Shown: positions 57,457 through 64,000 of the stretch, one piece after another
How positions within the stretch are numbered: the first letter of the stretch is position 1
Layout: every line of letters begins with the position of its first letter
Assembly: GCF_000314995.1 (NCBI RefSeq)
Contig: NZ_BAEO01000031.1
Location: 1 to 64,000 of the forward strand
Direction of reading: 5' to 3'
From: Paraglaciecola arctica BSs20135
GTDB lineage: Bacteria; Pseudomonadota; Gammaproteobacteria; Enterobacterales; Alteromonadaceae
DNA: 64,000 bases
Made by a program: the position numbers and the translations under genes
The notes under the pieces: model-generated
What the model was told of the DNA's origin: nothing
The model's database searches: none
The model's input: only the letters and a program-made list of their open reading frames with translations

Positions 57457-58892
57457 ACGATAAAAAACAAGAGACTATCTACTGGCACGACTACGAAACT
57501 TGGGGGGCTAATCCTCAAAAAGATTTCCCTTGTCAGTTTGCCGGAATACGCACCGATCTAGACTTAAACATTATTAGTGAACCTCTGATGATTTTCAGCC
57601 AAATTGCTAATGATTGTTTGCCGGTTCCTCAAGCGTGTTTAGTTACAGGTATTACTCCACAACGTTCTTTAAAGGAAGGACTCCTAGAAAGAGATTTTAT
57701 CGCTAAAATCCTTAAAGAGTTCTCACAGCCCAATACCTGTGTTGCCGGCTTCAACAATATTCGTTTTGATGATGAAATTACTCGCTACACTTTATATCGA
57801 AACTTTTATGATCCTTATGCAAGGGAATGGCAACATGGTAATAGCCGTTGGGACATTATCGACTTAGCTCGAGCTTGTTACGCGCTTAGGCCTGAAGGCA
57901 TCAATTGGCCATTAAATGAAGCAGGATTACCCAGCTTTAAGTTGCAAGATTTAACTAAAGCCAACGATATTCAGCATCAAGACGCCCATGATGCAATGTC
58001 CGACGTGTATGCAACCATTGCAGTGGCTAAATTGATCAAGGAACGTCAACCCAAGTTATTTGATTATTTGTTTAGCCTACGTGATAAAAGAAAAGTACTT
58101 GAACAAATCGATTATCAACAACTAACACCTTTAGTGCATATTTCCTCTAAGATCCCTTCAGTCCATGGTTGTTGTACTTGGATAGTGCCTATAGCAATGC
58201 ACCCGACCAATAAAAATGCGGTTATTGTTCTTAATTTAGCACTAGATCCTAGTCCACTTTTTACACTTTCAGCTGACCAAATAAGACAGAAGTTATACAC
58301 CCCTAATGCAATGTTAGGGGAAAATGAACAGCGCTTGCCGATCAAGCTTATCCATATAAATAAATGTCCTGTGTTGGCTCCGGCTAAGACACTCAGCGCC
58401 GAAAATGCCGAACGTTTGGGAATTGATAGGCAACTTTGTCTTCAAAACTTGCAGAAAATTAAAGCGAATCTGCAGAGTCTTGAAAAATTGCAGCAGGTAT
58501 ACATCCAAACCGAACAACGGGATCCTCTGGATGCAGAGCATGCTTTATATTCGGGCGGCTTTTTTTCGTCCAACGATAAAGAACTTATGAAAAAAGTAAC
58601 TCATTCTGATTTGCAGGGACTGACTGAGCTTTCTTTACCTTTTGAGGACGAACGTTTAAATACATTGTTGTTTAGATACAGAGCACGGAATGCTCCACAA
58701 TCGTTATCAGAGACAGAAGTTGAGAGATGGCAACGTTATCGACATTTTAAATTTTATGACAATGAATCACCTGCTAGCATTAAAATGCCAGAATATTTAA
58801 TGCAACTCGAACAATTAAGCAGTGAATATGCTCGTAACCCAGAAAAGTTAGCCGTATTAAAAAATCTTTACAATTATGCGAAAGGTTTATAA
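57453..58892 (+). CDS. sbcB: Exodeoxyribonuclease I
   Basis: 479-aa 3'-5' ssDNA exonuclease of mismatch repair and recombination. DEDDh motifs: WHDYETWG (DxE), CVAGFNNIRFDDEITRYTLYRNFYDPY and HDAMSDVYAT. The SH3-like and C-terminal domains are complete (KLVHINKCPVLA-type and NALFSGGF-type segments are present). The first 13 codons derive from the island and differ from the original start left at 51817, so the gene was rebuilt by integration and is apparently functional. Confidence 0.95.
   Translation: MNDKKQETIYWHDYETWGANPQKDFPCQFAGIRTDLDLNIISEPLMIFSQIANDCLPVPQACLVTGITPQRSLKEGLLERDFIAKILKEFSQPNTCVAGFNNIRFDDEITRYTLYRNFYDPYAREWQHGNSRWDIIDLARACYALRPEGINWPLNEAGLPSFKLQDLTKANDIQHQDAHDAMSDVYATIAVAKLIKERQPKLFDYLFSLRDKRKVLEQIDYQQLTPLVHISSKIPSVHGCCTWIVPIAMHPTNKNAVIVLNLALDPSPLFTLSADQIRQKLYTPNAMLGENEQRLPIKLIHINKCPVLAPAKTLSAENAERLGIDRQLCLQNLQKIKANLQSLEKLQQVYIQTEQRDPLDAEHALYSGGFFSSNDKELMKKVTHSDLQGLTELSLPFEDERLNTLLFRYRARNAPQSLSETEVERWQRYRHFKFYDNESPASIKMPEYLMQLEQLSSEYARNPEKLAVLKNLYNYAKGL
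57475..57490 (+). repeat. Right attachment core (attR)
   Basis: CTATCTACTGGCACGA, one base different from attL. It lies in the sbcB codons for IYWHD and marks where island-derived and original sbcB sequence join. Confidence 0.8.
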
Positions 58893-59051
58893 AAAGGTAT
58901 TCTGTGGCTTAAATTCTTAGACTATTTATTTGAGACTAAGGTTAGTTAGCTGCTAATGTAACTTAATTTTAAGCCGATATCAGAAATGTGACGTGTTAGT
59001 CTGGCTTGAATTTACATTTAACAATTTTCCGTAATAATCAAAGGCGATTTG

Positions 59052-60707
59052 ATGCTTGGTATAACATTAAAAGTTGATGAAACAGATCAATATTTGGATT
59101 TAGACATCAGTCCAGACCTTGTGCAAGAAAAGATTGATGCAGGTGTTATCCATGAGTTCATTCAAAAAAGTGAGTTTAAACACTTTTTTATATTTGATGA
59201 AAATATCATTGGTGCCATTAATAGTTATAAGTCCGCCAAAAAAAACAACATCTCGGAAGTTCTTGAAAATCGCATTGGAGAGCGAAGAGATACCCAAATA
59301 AAGTATAAAATTGTTGAAGACCAACTTAGTGCTTACTTAACATTAATTACTGGATATGCAGGTAAACTTCCCACAGTAAAATCCTTAAAAGAAGAATTAA
59401 ATACATTCGGCATAAAACGTGGGGTCAGCAGTAAAGGTTTAACTAGCTTAGTTAAAAGATGTACCCAAGCACTGCCGGGTGAAGTATTTGAAGAGTTAAT
59501 AGCCAAAGGTTTGCCTGCTAAAGTTGGCAAATCGTCTCAATTAAAACCTTTAGTACTCAACGCCCTAGATAGAATTCTTAAACCTCAAACAGTAGGTTCC
59601 GCCCGTGTTGATATGCGTAACTTAGGTTCGATTATATGTGTTCAAAAAGGTACCGAACTGCTACGTAGGATGCCACCAACTAAAGGTAGAAATGGATATA
59701 CTGTAAGTGGCGATATTATCGATGCTAAATCAGGTGAATGGGTCAAGTTTAGACCCGGTGAAGGCACAGTTATCAGTGATGGCGATGAGAATTTGTTGCT
59801 GGCAGATATTTCTGGAATGCCCAAATTTAAAGATCAAAAAATGTGGGTTGACGATATTTTCATTTGCAAAGGTGTCAATGTAGGCAGCGGCAATGTTGAA
59901 TATGATGGTTCAGTATTAGTTAATGGTGACGTAACTGAAAAAATGGAAATCTATGCCACTGGTGATGTCACAGTAAATGGCTTTGTCGAATCTGCTACCA
60001 TACATGCAGGTGGCGATATTATTATTACTGAAGGTGCTATGGGAAAAGTTAATGATAGCGCCACTGAATACAGTACTAGTTTAACATCAAAAGGCAGTGT
60101 TCACGTACAGCATGGTCAAGGCTTAGATATTAATTGCAATGGCAATGTCACTGTGGGCAGACAACTAGCTTACAGCCGAATTAACTGTCGAGGAAAAGTG
60201 ACAGTTGGTGCCTTGGATAAACCCAACGGCAATATTTTTGCTTGTACTATTAAATGCCAAGATGCCGTTACCGCAGGCACTCTTGGGGCGGTTTCTGGTA
60301 GTAATTTGAGTATCGATTTTAGTGAAGGTTTTAATACCTTATTAGAGCGCAAAGATACTCTCGACGAGCTTCTAAAGAAAATAAAACAAAATAATACTCG
60401 GCATTTTGAGCGAATGAATATTATTAATTCTAAGTTCATTCCACATGATATGCAGGGCCGAGTAGACAACGCCAATCAATTGTTTGAAAATGAAACACAA
60501 TTGCTGCAATGGCTTGAAAGCAAAGCCAAAGAAATGAACGATACCAAAGAGAAGTATCAAACTGACATTCAACTCATCGGCAATAAACGCGTTTATCCTG
60601 GTGTAGTGGTGAAGCTTAATAACCGTACTTGGCGAGCAGAAAGAGAGTACGACCGTGCAAAAATTTGCTTCAAAGATCATCAGTGGCATTTTGAGCCACT
60701 GACCTAA
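59052..60707 (+). CDS. FapA-like DUF342 protein
   Basis: 551 aa from the ATG at 59052 (AGG 7 bases upstream). The N-terminal domain is followed by the PPTKGRNGYTVSGDIIDAKSG motif and a right-handed beta-helix with repeated G(D/N)VTV and GGDIII strands typical of DUF342/FapA. The C-terminus is a coiled coil (about 420-500). The function in gammaproteobacteria is unclear; the family is linked to surface and motility regulation in Vibrio. A hairpin (CAGTGGC/GCCACTG) overlaps the 3' end. Confidence 0.88.
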   Translation: MLGITLKVDETDQYLDLDISPDLVQEKIDAGVIHEFIQKSEFKHFFIFDENIIGAINSYKSAKKNNISEVLENRIGERRDTQIKYKIVEDQLSAYLTLITGYAGKLPTVKSLKEELNTFGIKRGVSSKGLTSLVKRCTQALPGEVFEELIAKGLPAKVGKSSQLKPLVLNALDRILKPQTVGSARVDMRNLGSIICVQKGTELLRRMPPTKGRNGYTVSGDIIDAKSGEWVKFRPGEGTVISDGDENLLLADISGMPKFKDQKMWVDDIFICKGVNVGSGNVEYDGSVLVNGDVTEKMEIYATGDVTVNGFVESATIHAGGDIIITEGAMGKVNDSATEYSTSLTSKGSVHVQHGQGLDINCNGNVTVGRQLAYSRINCRGKVTVGALDKPNGNIFACTIKCQDAVTAGTLGAVSGSNLSIDFSEGFNTLLERKDTLDELLKKIKQNNTRHFERMNIINSKFIPHDMQGRVDNANQLFENETQLLQWLESKAKEMNDTKEKYQTDIQLIGNKRVYPGVVVKLNNRTWRAEREYDRAKICFKDHQWHFEPLT

Positions 60708-60745
60708 CTTCTAATTTAAATCGACCTCAGGTTATTTGGTTACCT

Positions 60746-61615
60746 TTAGTATTTCAACCTAGTTAACAAACTAGAGGTATCCCAACGCCCTCCTCCCTTT
60801 TTCTGAACATCAGCGTAAAACTGATCAATTAATGCCGTTAACGGCAAGGTAGAGCCATTTCTCTTGGCTTCATTTAAAGCTATATCTAAGTCTTTACGCA
60901 TCCAATCAACAGCAAAACCAAAGTCAAATTTACCCGCTAACATAGTTTCAAAACGATTTTCCATTTGCCAAGACTGAGCAGCGCCCTTAGAGATAACATC
61001 GATGACCGCATGACAATCTAATCCAGCATTTTCTCCAAAGCTAATCGCTTCAGCCAATCCTTGTACTGTGCCAGCAATGCAAATTTGATTCATCATTTTA
61101 GCCAATTGTCCGCTTCCTACATCACCGAGTAATTGACTGAATTTTGCATAACAACTTATAACGGGTTCAACACTGTTGTAATGTGTTTGCTGGCCACCTA
61201 GCATTACTGTCAATTGACCATTTTCAGCACCAGCCTGACCACCTGATACTGGTGCATCTAAAAATCCCACACCTAATTCTGCACAAAGTACAGCCATCTC
61301 TCTGGCGACTTCTGCTGACGCTGTAGTATGATCAACTATAATATCCCCAGAATTCACTCCAGCTAATACCCCATTTTCTCCTAACATAACGGAACGTAAA
61401 TCGTCGTCGTTGCCAACACATAATAAAACCACATTGGCTTGTTGTGCAGCAAGTTTAGGGGTTGATGCCATGTCACCTGAATATTGTTTCACCCAAGCAT
61501 TGGCTTTTTCAGTGGTTCGATTAAACACTGTGACTTCATAACCTGCTTTTTTACAATGGCCAGCCATGGGGTATCCCATAACACCCAGTCCAACAAACGC
61601 TATTTTTTGTCCCAA
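60746..61615 (-). CDS. Beta-hydroxyacid dehydrogenase (GarR/HIBADH family)
   Basis: 289 aa from a TTG at 61615 (GGAAA ~5 bases upstream), which gives the usual start LGQKIAFVGLGVMGYPMAGH. A longer frame to 61738 adds a hydrophobic stretch not in the family. NAD-binding GLGVMG, substrate-binding DAPVSGGQAGAENGQLTVM and catalytic Lys in GQLAKMMNQ are present. Likely tartronate-semialdehyde or 3-hydroxyisobutyrate reductase; the exact substrate is not clear. Confidence 0.85.
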   Translation of the reverse strand: MGQKIAFVGLGVMGYPMAGHCKKAGYEVTVFNRTTEKANAWVKQYSGDMASTPKLAAQQANVVLLCVGNDDDLRSVMLGENGVLAGVNSGDIIVDHTTASAEVAREMAVLCAELGVGFLDAPVSGGQAGAENGQLTVMLGGQQTHYNSVEPVISCYAKFSQLLGDVGSGQLAKMMNQICIAGTVQGLAEAISFGENAGLDCHAVIDVISKGAAQSWQMENRFETMLAGKFDFGFAVDWMRKDLDIALNEAKRNGSTLPLTALIDQFYADVQKKGGGRWDTSSLLTRLKY

Positions 61616-61724
61616 TTTAGTTTCCTTAATTTTGGTCTGACTTATTAAATATATTGACTTAAATAGTTGAAACACGACTAAATAATGACAATATACATAG
61701 TACAAAATTATATAGAGAATAATA

Positions 61725-62213
61725 ATGTCAGATACCATATATCAGTTTGATGCCATATTAAATAATGGTAAAACTATTAATTTTAAAGACTATGAAGGCA
61801 AAGTGCTGTTAATAGTTAATACGGCTAGTAAATGTGGTTTTACACCACAATATGATGGTCTACAGAGTTTACATCAACAATTTGCAACCCAAGGTTTAGA
61901 GGTGCTTGGTTTTCCCTGTGATCAATTTGGTCACCAAGAGCCAGGAGCTGATGCCGAGATCCAAGAATTTTGTAGTTTAAACTTTAACGTCAAATTTCCT
62001 TTGTTTAAGAAGATTGAAGTTAATGGTTCAAACGCAGCCCCTATATACAAATATTTGAAAGAAGAAGCCCCTGGAGTTATGGGCAGCAAAAGTGTCAAAT
62101 GGAACTTCACCAAGTTTTTAGTGAATAAACAAGGCAAAGTAACTAAACGTTATGCGTCCACAACTAAGCCTGCAGAGATGACTAAGGATATTGAAAAATT
62201 ACTCGCTGAATAA
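61725..62213 (+). CDS. Glutathione peroxidase (Cys type)
   Basis: 162 aa. Catalytic Cys37 in NTASKCGFTPQY (TGT, not selenocysteine), Gln/Trp tetrad partners in FPCDQFGHQEPG and KWNFTKFLV. Reduces peroxides with thioredoxin or glutathione. Divergent from the dehydrogenase and convergent with cmoM. Confidence 0.94.
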   Translation: MSDTIYQFDAILNNGKTINFKDYEGKVLLIVNTASKCGFTPQYDGLQSLHQQFATQGLEVLGFPCDQFGHQEPGADAEIQEFCSLNFNVKFPLFKKIEVNGSNAAPIYKYLKEEAPGVMGSKSVKWNFTKFLVNKQGKVTKRYASTTKPAEMTKDIEKLLAE

Positions 62214-62219
62214 TTCAGC

Positions 62220-62984
62220 CTAACCGTCTTTCTGAGCAATAATTAAAAAATACTTACCCAACCAAAGATATGGCTCAGTTGAGCCATATTGAATTTCTAA
62301 CTGTTTTAACTGCTCATATTCACTAGTTTGTTTCTCTGGCTGTTTTAAATAATCGTGAAAACAGCGTATACCTGCTTGTTTTATGATCTTAACCGGCAAG
62401 CTTTCAAGTTGCGATACAATAACTTTAGGTTTTTGTGGATTATTAGGGCTTAAGCGCACAATATTTTTAGTTGTCATGCCTTGTTCAACATAATCAAAAT
62501 TACCATACAACATGTTGCCAAATAGCTGAGCATCATGATTAAAAAAACTAAGGGAGAGATGCCCACCAGGTTTAACTAAATCCACCAGTTTATCTATTAC
62601 TTCGAGAGGATCTTGTAACCACTCTAAAACGGCATGACAAACCACCAGATCAAATTGTTTGTTATTGCTTAGGGATAATATGTCAGTATGCTGAATATCC
62701 AGATTGATATTTTCGCCTAACTTTTGTTTTGCTATAGACAAAACTTCCGAAGACATATCAGAAAGCGTGACCTTGTGACCCAAACCAAGCATCACTTCAG
62801 TCATCACTCCAGTACCTCCGCCAGCATCTAAAACCTCTAAAGGCATACTTTTATGGGAGATATAATTGTGTAGATGATGTACTAACAACTCATGGCGCAA
62901 TCGACCTTTAGTAGAGCCATAAATATTTTTCTCAAATTTATCTGCAAACTTATCAAAATTTTGATCTTGCTTATTATTTTCCAT
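62220..62984 (-). CDS. cmoM: tRNA 5-carboxymethoxyuridine methyltransferase
   Basis: 254-aa SAM-dependent enzyme (formerly SmtA). FADKFEKNIYGSTKGRLRHELL and motif I VLDAGGGTGVMTEVML, then VVCHAVLEWLQDP, NMLYGNFDYV and LSPNNPQ identify CmoM, which methylates cmo5U34 in tRNA. 14 bp after the Nif3 gene and probably co-transcribed. Confidence 0.93.
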   Translation of the reverse strand: MENNKQDQNFDKFADKFEKNIYGSTKGRLRHELLVHHLHNYISHKSMPLEVLDAGGGTGVMTEVMLGLGHKVTLSDMSSEVLSIAKQKLGENINLDIQHTDILSLSNNKQFDLVVCHAVLEWLQDPLEVIDKLVDLVKPGGHLSLSFFNHDAQLFGNMLYGNFDYVEQGMTTKNIVRLSPNNPQKPKVIVSQLESLPVKIIKQAGIRCFHDYLKQPEKQTSEYEQLKQLEIQYGSTEPYLWLGKYFLIIAQKDG

Positions 62985-62998
62985 TTATAAAATGTGCC

Positions 62999-63760
62999 TC
63001 AAGCGGGGTTATCGATGTCAACAAACACCGTCTCAATTTCCAATGCATCTTGAATATACTCCCCTAACGCTTTTACACCATAACGTTCGGTTGCATGGTG
63101 CCCAGCAGCATAAAAATGAATATTCATTTCCCGTGCTGTGTGAATGGTTTGTTCTGAAACTTCACCGGTGATGTATGCATCGATTCCTTTTTCGGCCGCT
63201 AATTCAATATAACCTTGTCCGCCACCTGTACACCAAGCAACGGTTTCAATATTACTTGACGCTGCAGCCTCATGTAACGGACTCTTAGACAATTTAGTAG
63301 TTAACAATTGAGTTAATTCGGTTGCACTAATGCCCCTTTCAAACCTACCTTGCATAACCACAGATTGAGGGTTGTTTTCTTCTAAGGGTGAGATATCTGT
63401 AATACCTAACAACTTAGCTAGTTGGGCATTATTACCAAGAGTAGGGTGAATATCTAATGGCAAATGATAGGCATAAAGATTGATGTCGTGTTGCAACAAT
63501 GTTTGTATTCGTTTCCTTTTCATTCCTGTAATACAAGGTGATTCACCTTTCCAAAAGTATCCGTGATGAACCAAAATAGCATCCGCACTAATTGATACCG
63601 CATGATCGATCAAAGCCTGCGAAGCAGTCACACCTGTGACGATTTTAGTTACCTTTTTTTTACCCTCCACCTGCAAACCATTTGGGCAATAATCTTTAAC
63701 CTTTTCTGGCGTTAATATCGTATTGAGTGTTTGTAATAATTGATAATTTGATACTGACAT
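62999..63760 (-). CDS. Nif3-like dinuclear metal protein (YbgI)
   Basis: 253 aa. Metal ligands in ADAILVHHGYFW, YHLPLDIHPTLGNNAQLAKLLG and YAAGHHATERYGVKALGE, as in the hexameric NIF3/YbgI family; GTP cyclohydrolase 1 type 2 is a common label. The true substrate is unknown. Confidence 0.92.
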   Translation of the reverse strand: MSVSNYQLLQTLNTILTPEKVKDYCPNGLQVEGKKKVTKIVTGVTASQALIDHAVSISADAILVHHGYFWKGESPCITGMKRKRIQTLLQHDINLYAYHLPLDIHPTLGNNAQLAKLLGITDISPLEENNPQSVVMQGRFERGISATELTQLLTTKLSKSPLHEAAASSNIETVAWCTGGGQGYIELAAEKGIDAYITGEVSEQTIHTAREMNIHFYAAGHHATERYGVKALGEYIQDALEIETVFVDIDNPA

Positions 63761-63880
63761 GAAATTTCCTACTAATTTATACTCATAACGAATCTGACTA
63801 AATTAGACATTATAAATAAAAAAAGGTATAAAACCCGCCCCTATTCTGAAAATAAACATATTAAAGGCAAAGACCTGACT

Positions 63881-64000
63881 ATGAGTAAATTGGATAAAGA
63901 TCAAGTAATAGCGGCTTTTACCGAAGCTTACACTGCAGTAAATGGTAAAGCCCCCGCAATCGAAGCCAAAGGTGGCTGGTATAGTGTTGATGGTGGCAAA
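63881..64000 (+). CDS. N-terminus of an unrecognised protein (cut by the window)
   Basis: Forty codons beginning MSKLDKDQVIAAFTEAYTAV and continuing into GGWYSVDGGK at the window end. AAAGGC lies about 13 bases upstream of the ATG. It has no signal peptide. I do not recognise a family from this part alone. Confidence 0.6.
   Translation, partial: MSKLDKDQVIAAFTEAYTAVNGKAPAIEAKGGWYSVDGGK

Larger units (their letters stand above)
51833..57490. mobile_element. Genomic island inserted in the 5' end of sbcB
   Basis: About 5.66 kb bounded by a 16-bp near-identical repeat. Contents left to right: left arm site, ABC-3C/Lamassu-like three-gene system (leftward), phage replication gene fragment, integrase N-terminal fragment, right arm site, 25-codon leader and a replacement sbcB start. 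The integrase is adjacent to the right core site and is transcribed away from it, the classical arrangement for tyrosine-recombinase islands. The recombinase is truncated and frameshifted, so the island probably cannot excise on its own. Confidence 0.8.

Noticed and set aside
60681-60701. CAGTGGC/GCCACTG hairpin at the end of the DUF342 gene as a terminator
   Set aside because: It is inside the coding region and has no T-run after it.

Overview
The window looks like chromosomal DNA of a marine gammaproteobacterium of the Alteromonadales (Paraglaciecola/Glaciecola/Alteromonas type). This is inferred from the gene set (cbb3 oxidase cluster, two-subunit bacterioferritin, TtcA, RlmI, HrpA, CmoM, UspE, DUF2987 and HBM-type chemoreceptor), the moderate AT-richness and the synteny style. 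No rRNA, tRNA or CRISPR array was seen.

Layout. 1-12 kb is an accessory region. It holds a possible MatP-like ribbon-helix-helix protein with palindromes upstream, then a leftward type VI secretion (T6SS) effector cassette: vgrG, DUF6484, PAAR-like DUF4150, a thiolase/ketosynthase-like protein, an AHH-type nuclease toxin candidate, two tandem 192-aa Imm11-like proteins, an Imm49-like protein, a 53-aa membrane protein, a TIGR02270 protein and a DUF2169 protein. No structural T6SS genes are present, so this is an orphan VgrG island. 12-16 kb has an IS3 remnant, an orphan HTH protein, and uxuA with a FadR/UxuR-type regulator. 16-29 kb holds a KefB-like antiporter, paired bacterioferritin subunits, the ccoNOQP oxidase operon, its assembly genes (fixH, ccoI, ccoS, a ccoH-like TauE-family protein), uspE and an ABC exporter. 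29-36 kb is housekeeping (ttcA, patatin, YkvA-like, Bax-like, LysE, sirtuin, TauE).

36.8-41.3 kb is a four-gene leftward operon for ureide use: allantoicase makes ureidoglycolate, AllA releases glyoxylate, and malate synthase G condenses it with acetyl-CoA. A RutR-like TetR regulator closes the operon, and a perfect 18-bp dyad lies upstream of the first gene as candidate operator. 41.5-51.3 kb holds a quinone oxidoreductase, rlmI, a PilZ protein, hrpA, a CBS protein and a chemoreceptor.

51.8-57.5 kb is the most interesting part: a ~5.7-kb genomic island inserted in the 5' end of sbcB (exonuclease I). The left edge retains the severed original start (encoding MNEQPSIYWHD, then a stop). The right edge supplies a replacement start (MNDKKQETIYWHDYETWG) that keeps sbcB intact. 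A 16-bp near-identical core repeat marks the two junctions, and a related 18-bp motif (candidate integrase arm sites) lies inside each end. Next to the right edge are a frameshifted integrase N-terminus and a phage gpA-type replication protein fragment. The cargo is a three-gene ABC-3C/Lamassu-like system (SMC-like ATPase, middle component, nuclease-like component), probably anti-phage defence. To the right the chromosome resumes with sbcB, a FapA-like DUF342 protein, a hydroxyacid dehydrogenase, glutathione peroxidase, cmoM, a Nif3 protein and the start of an unrecognised gene at the window edge.
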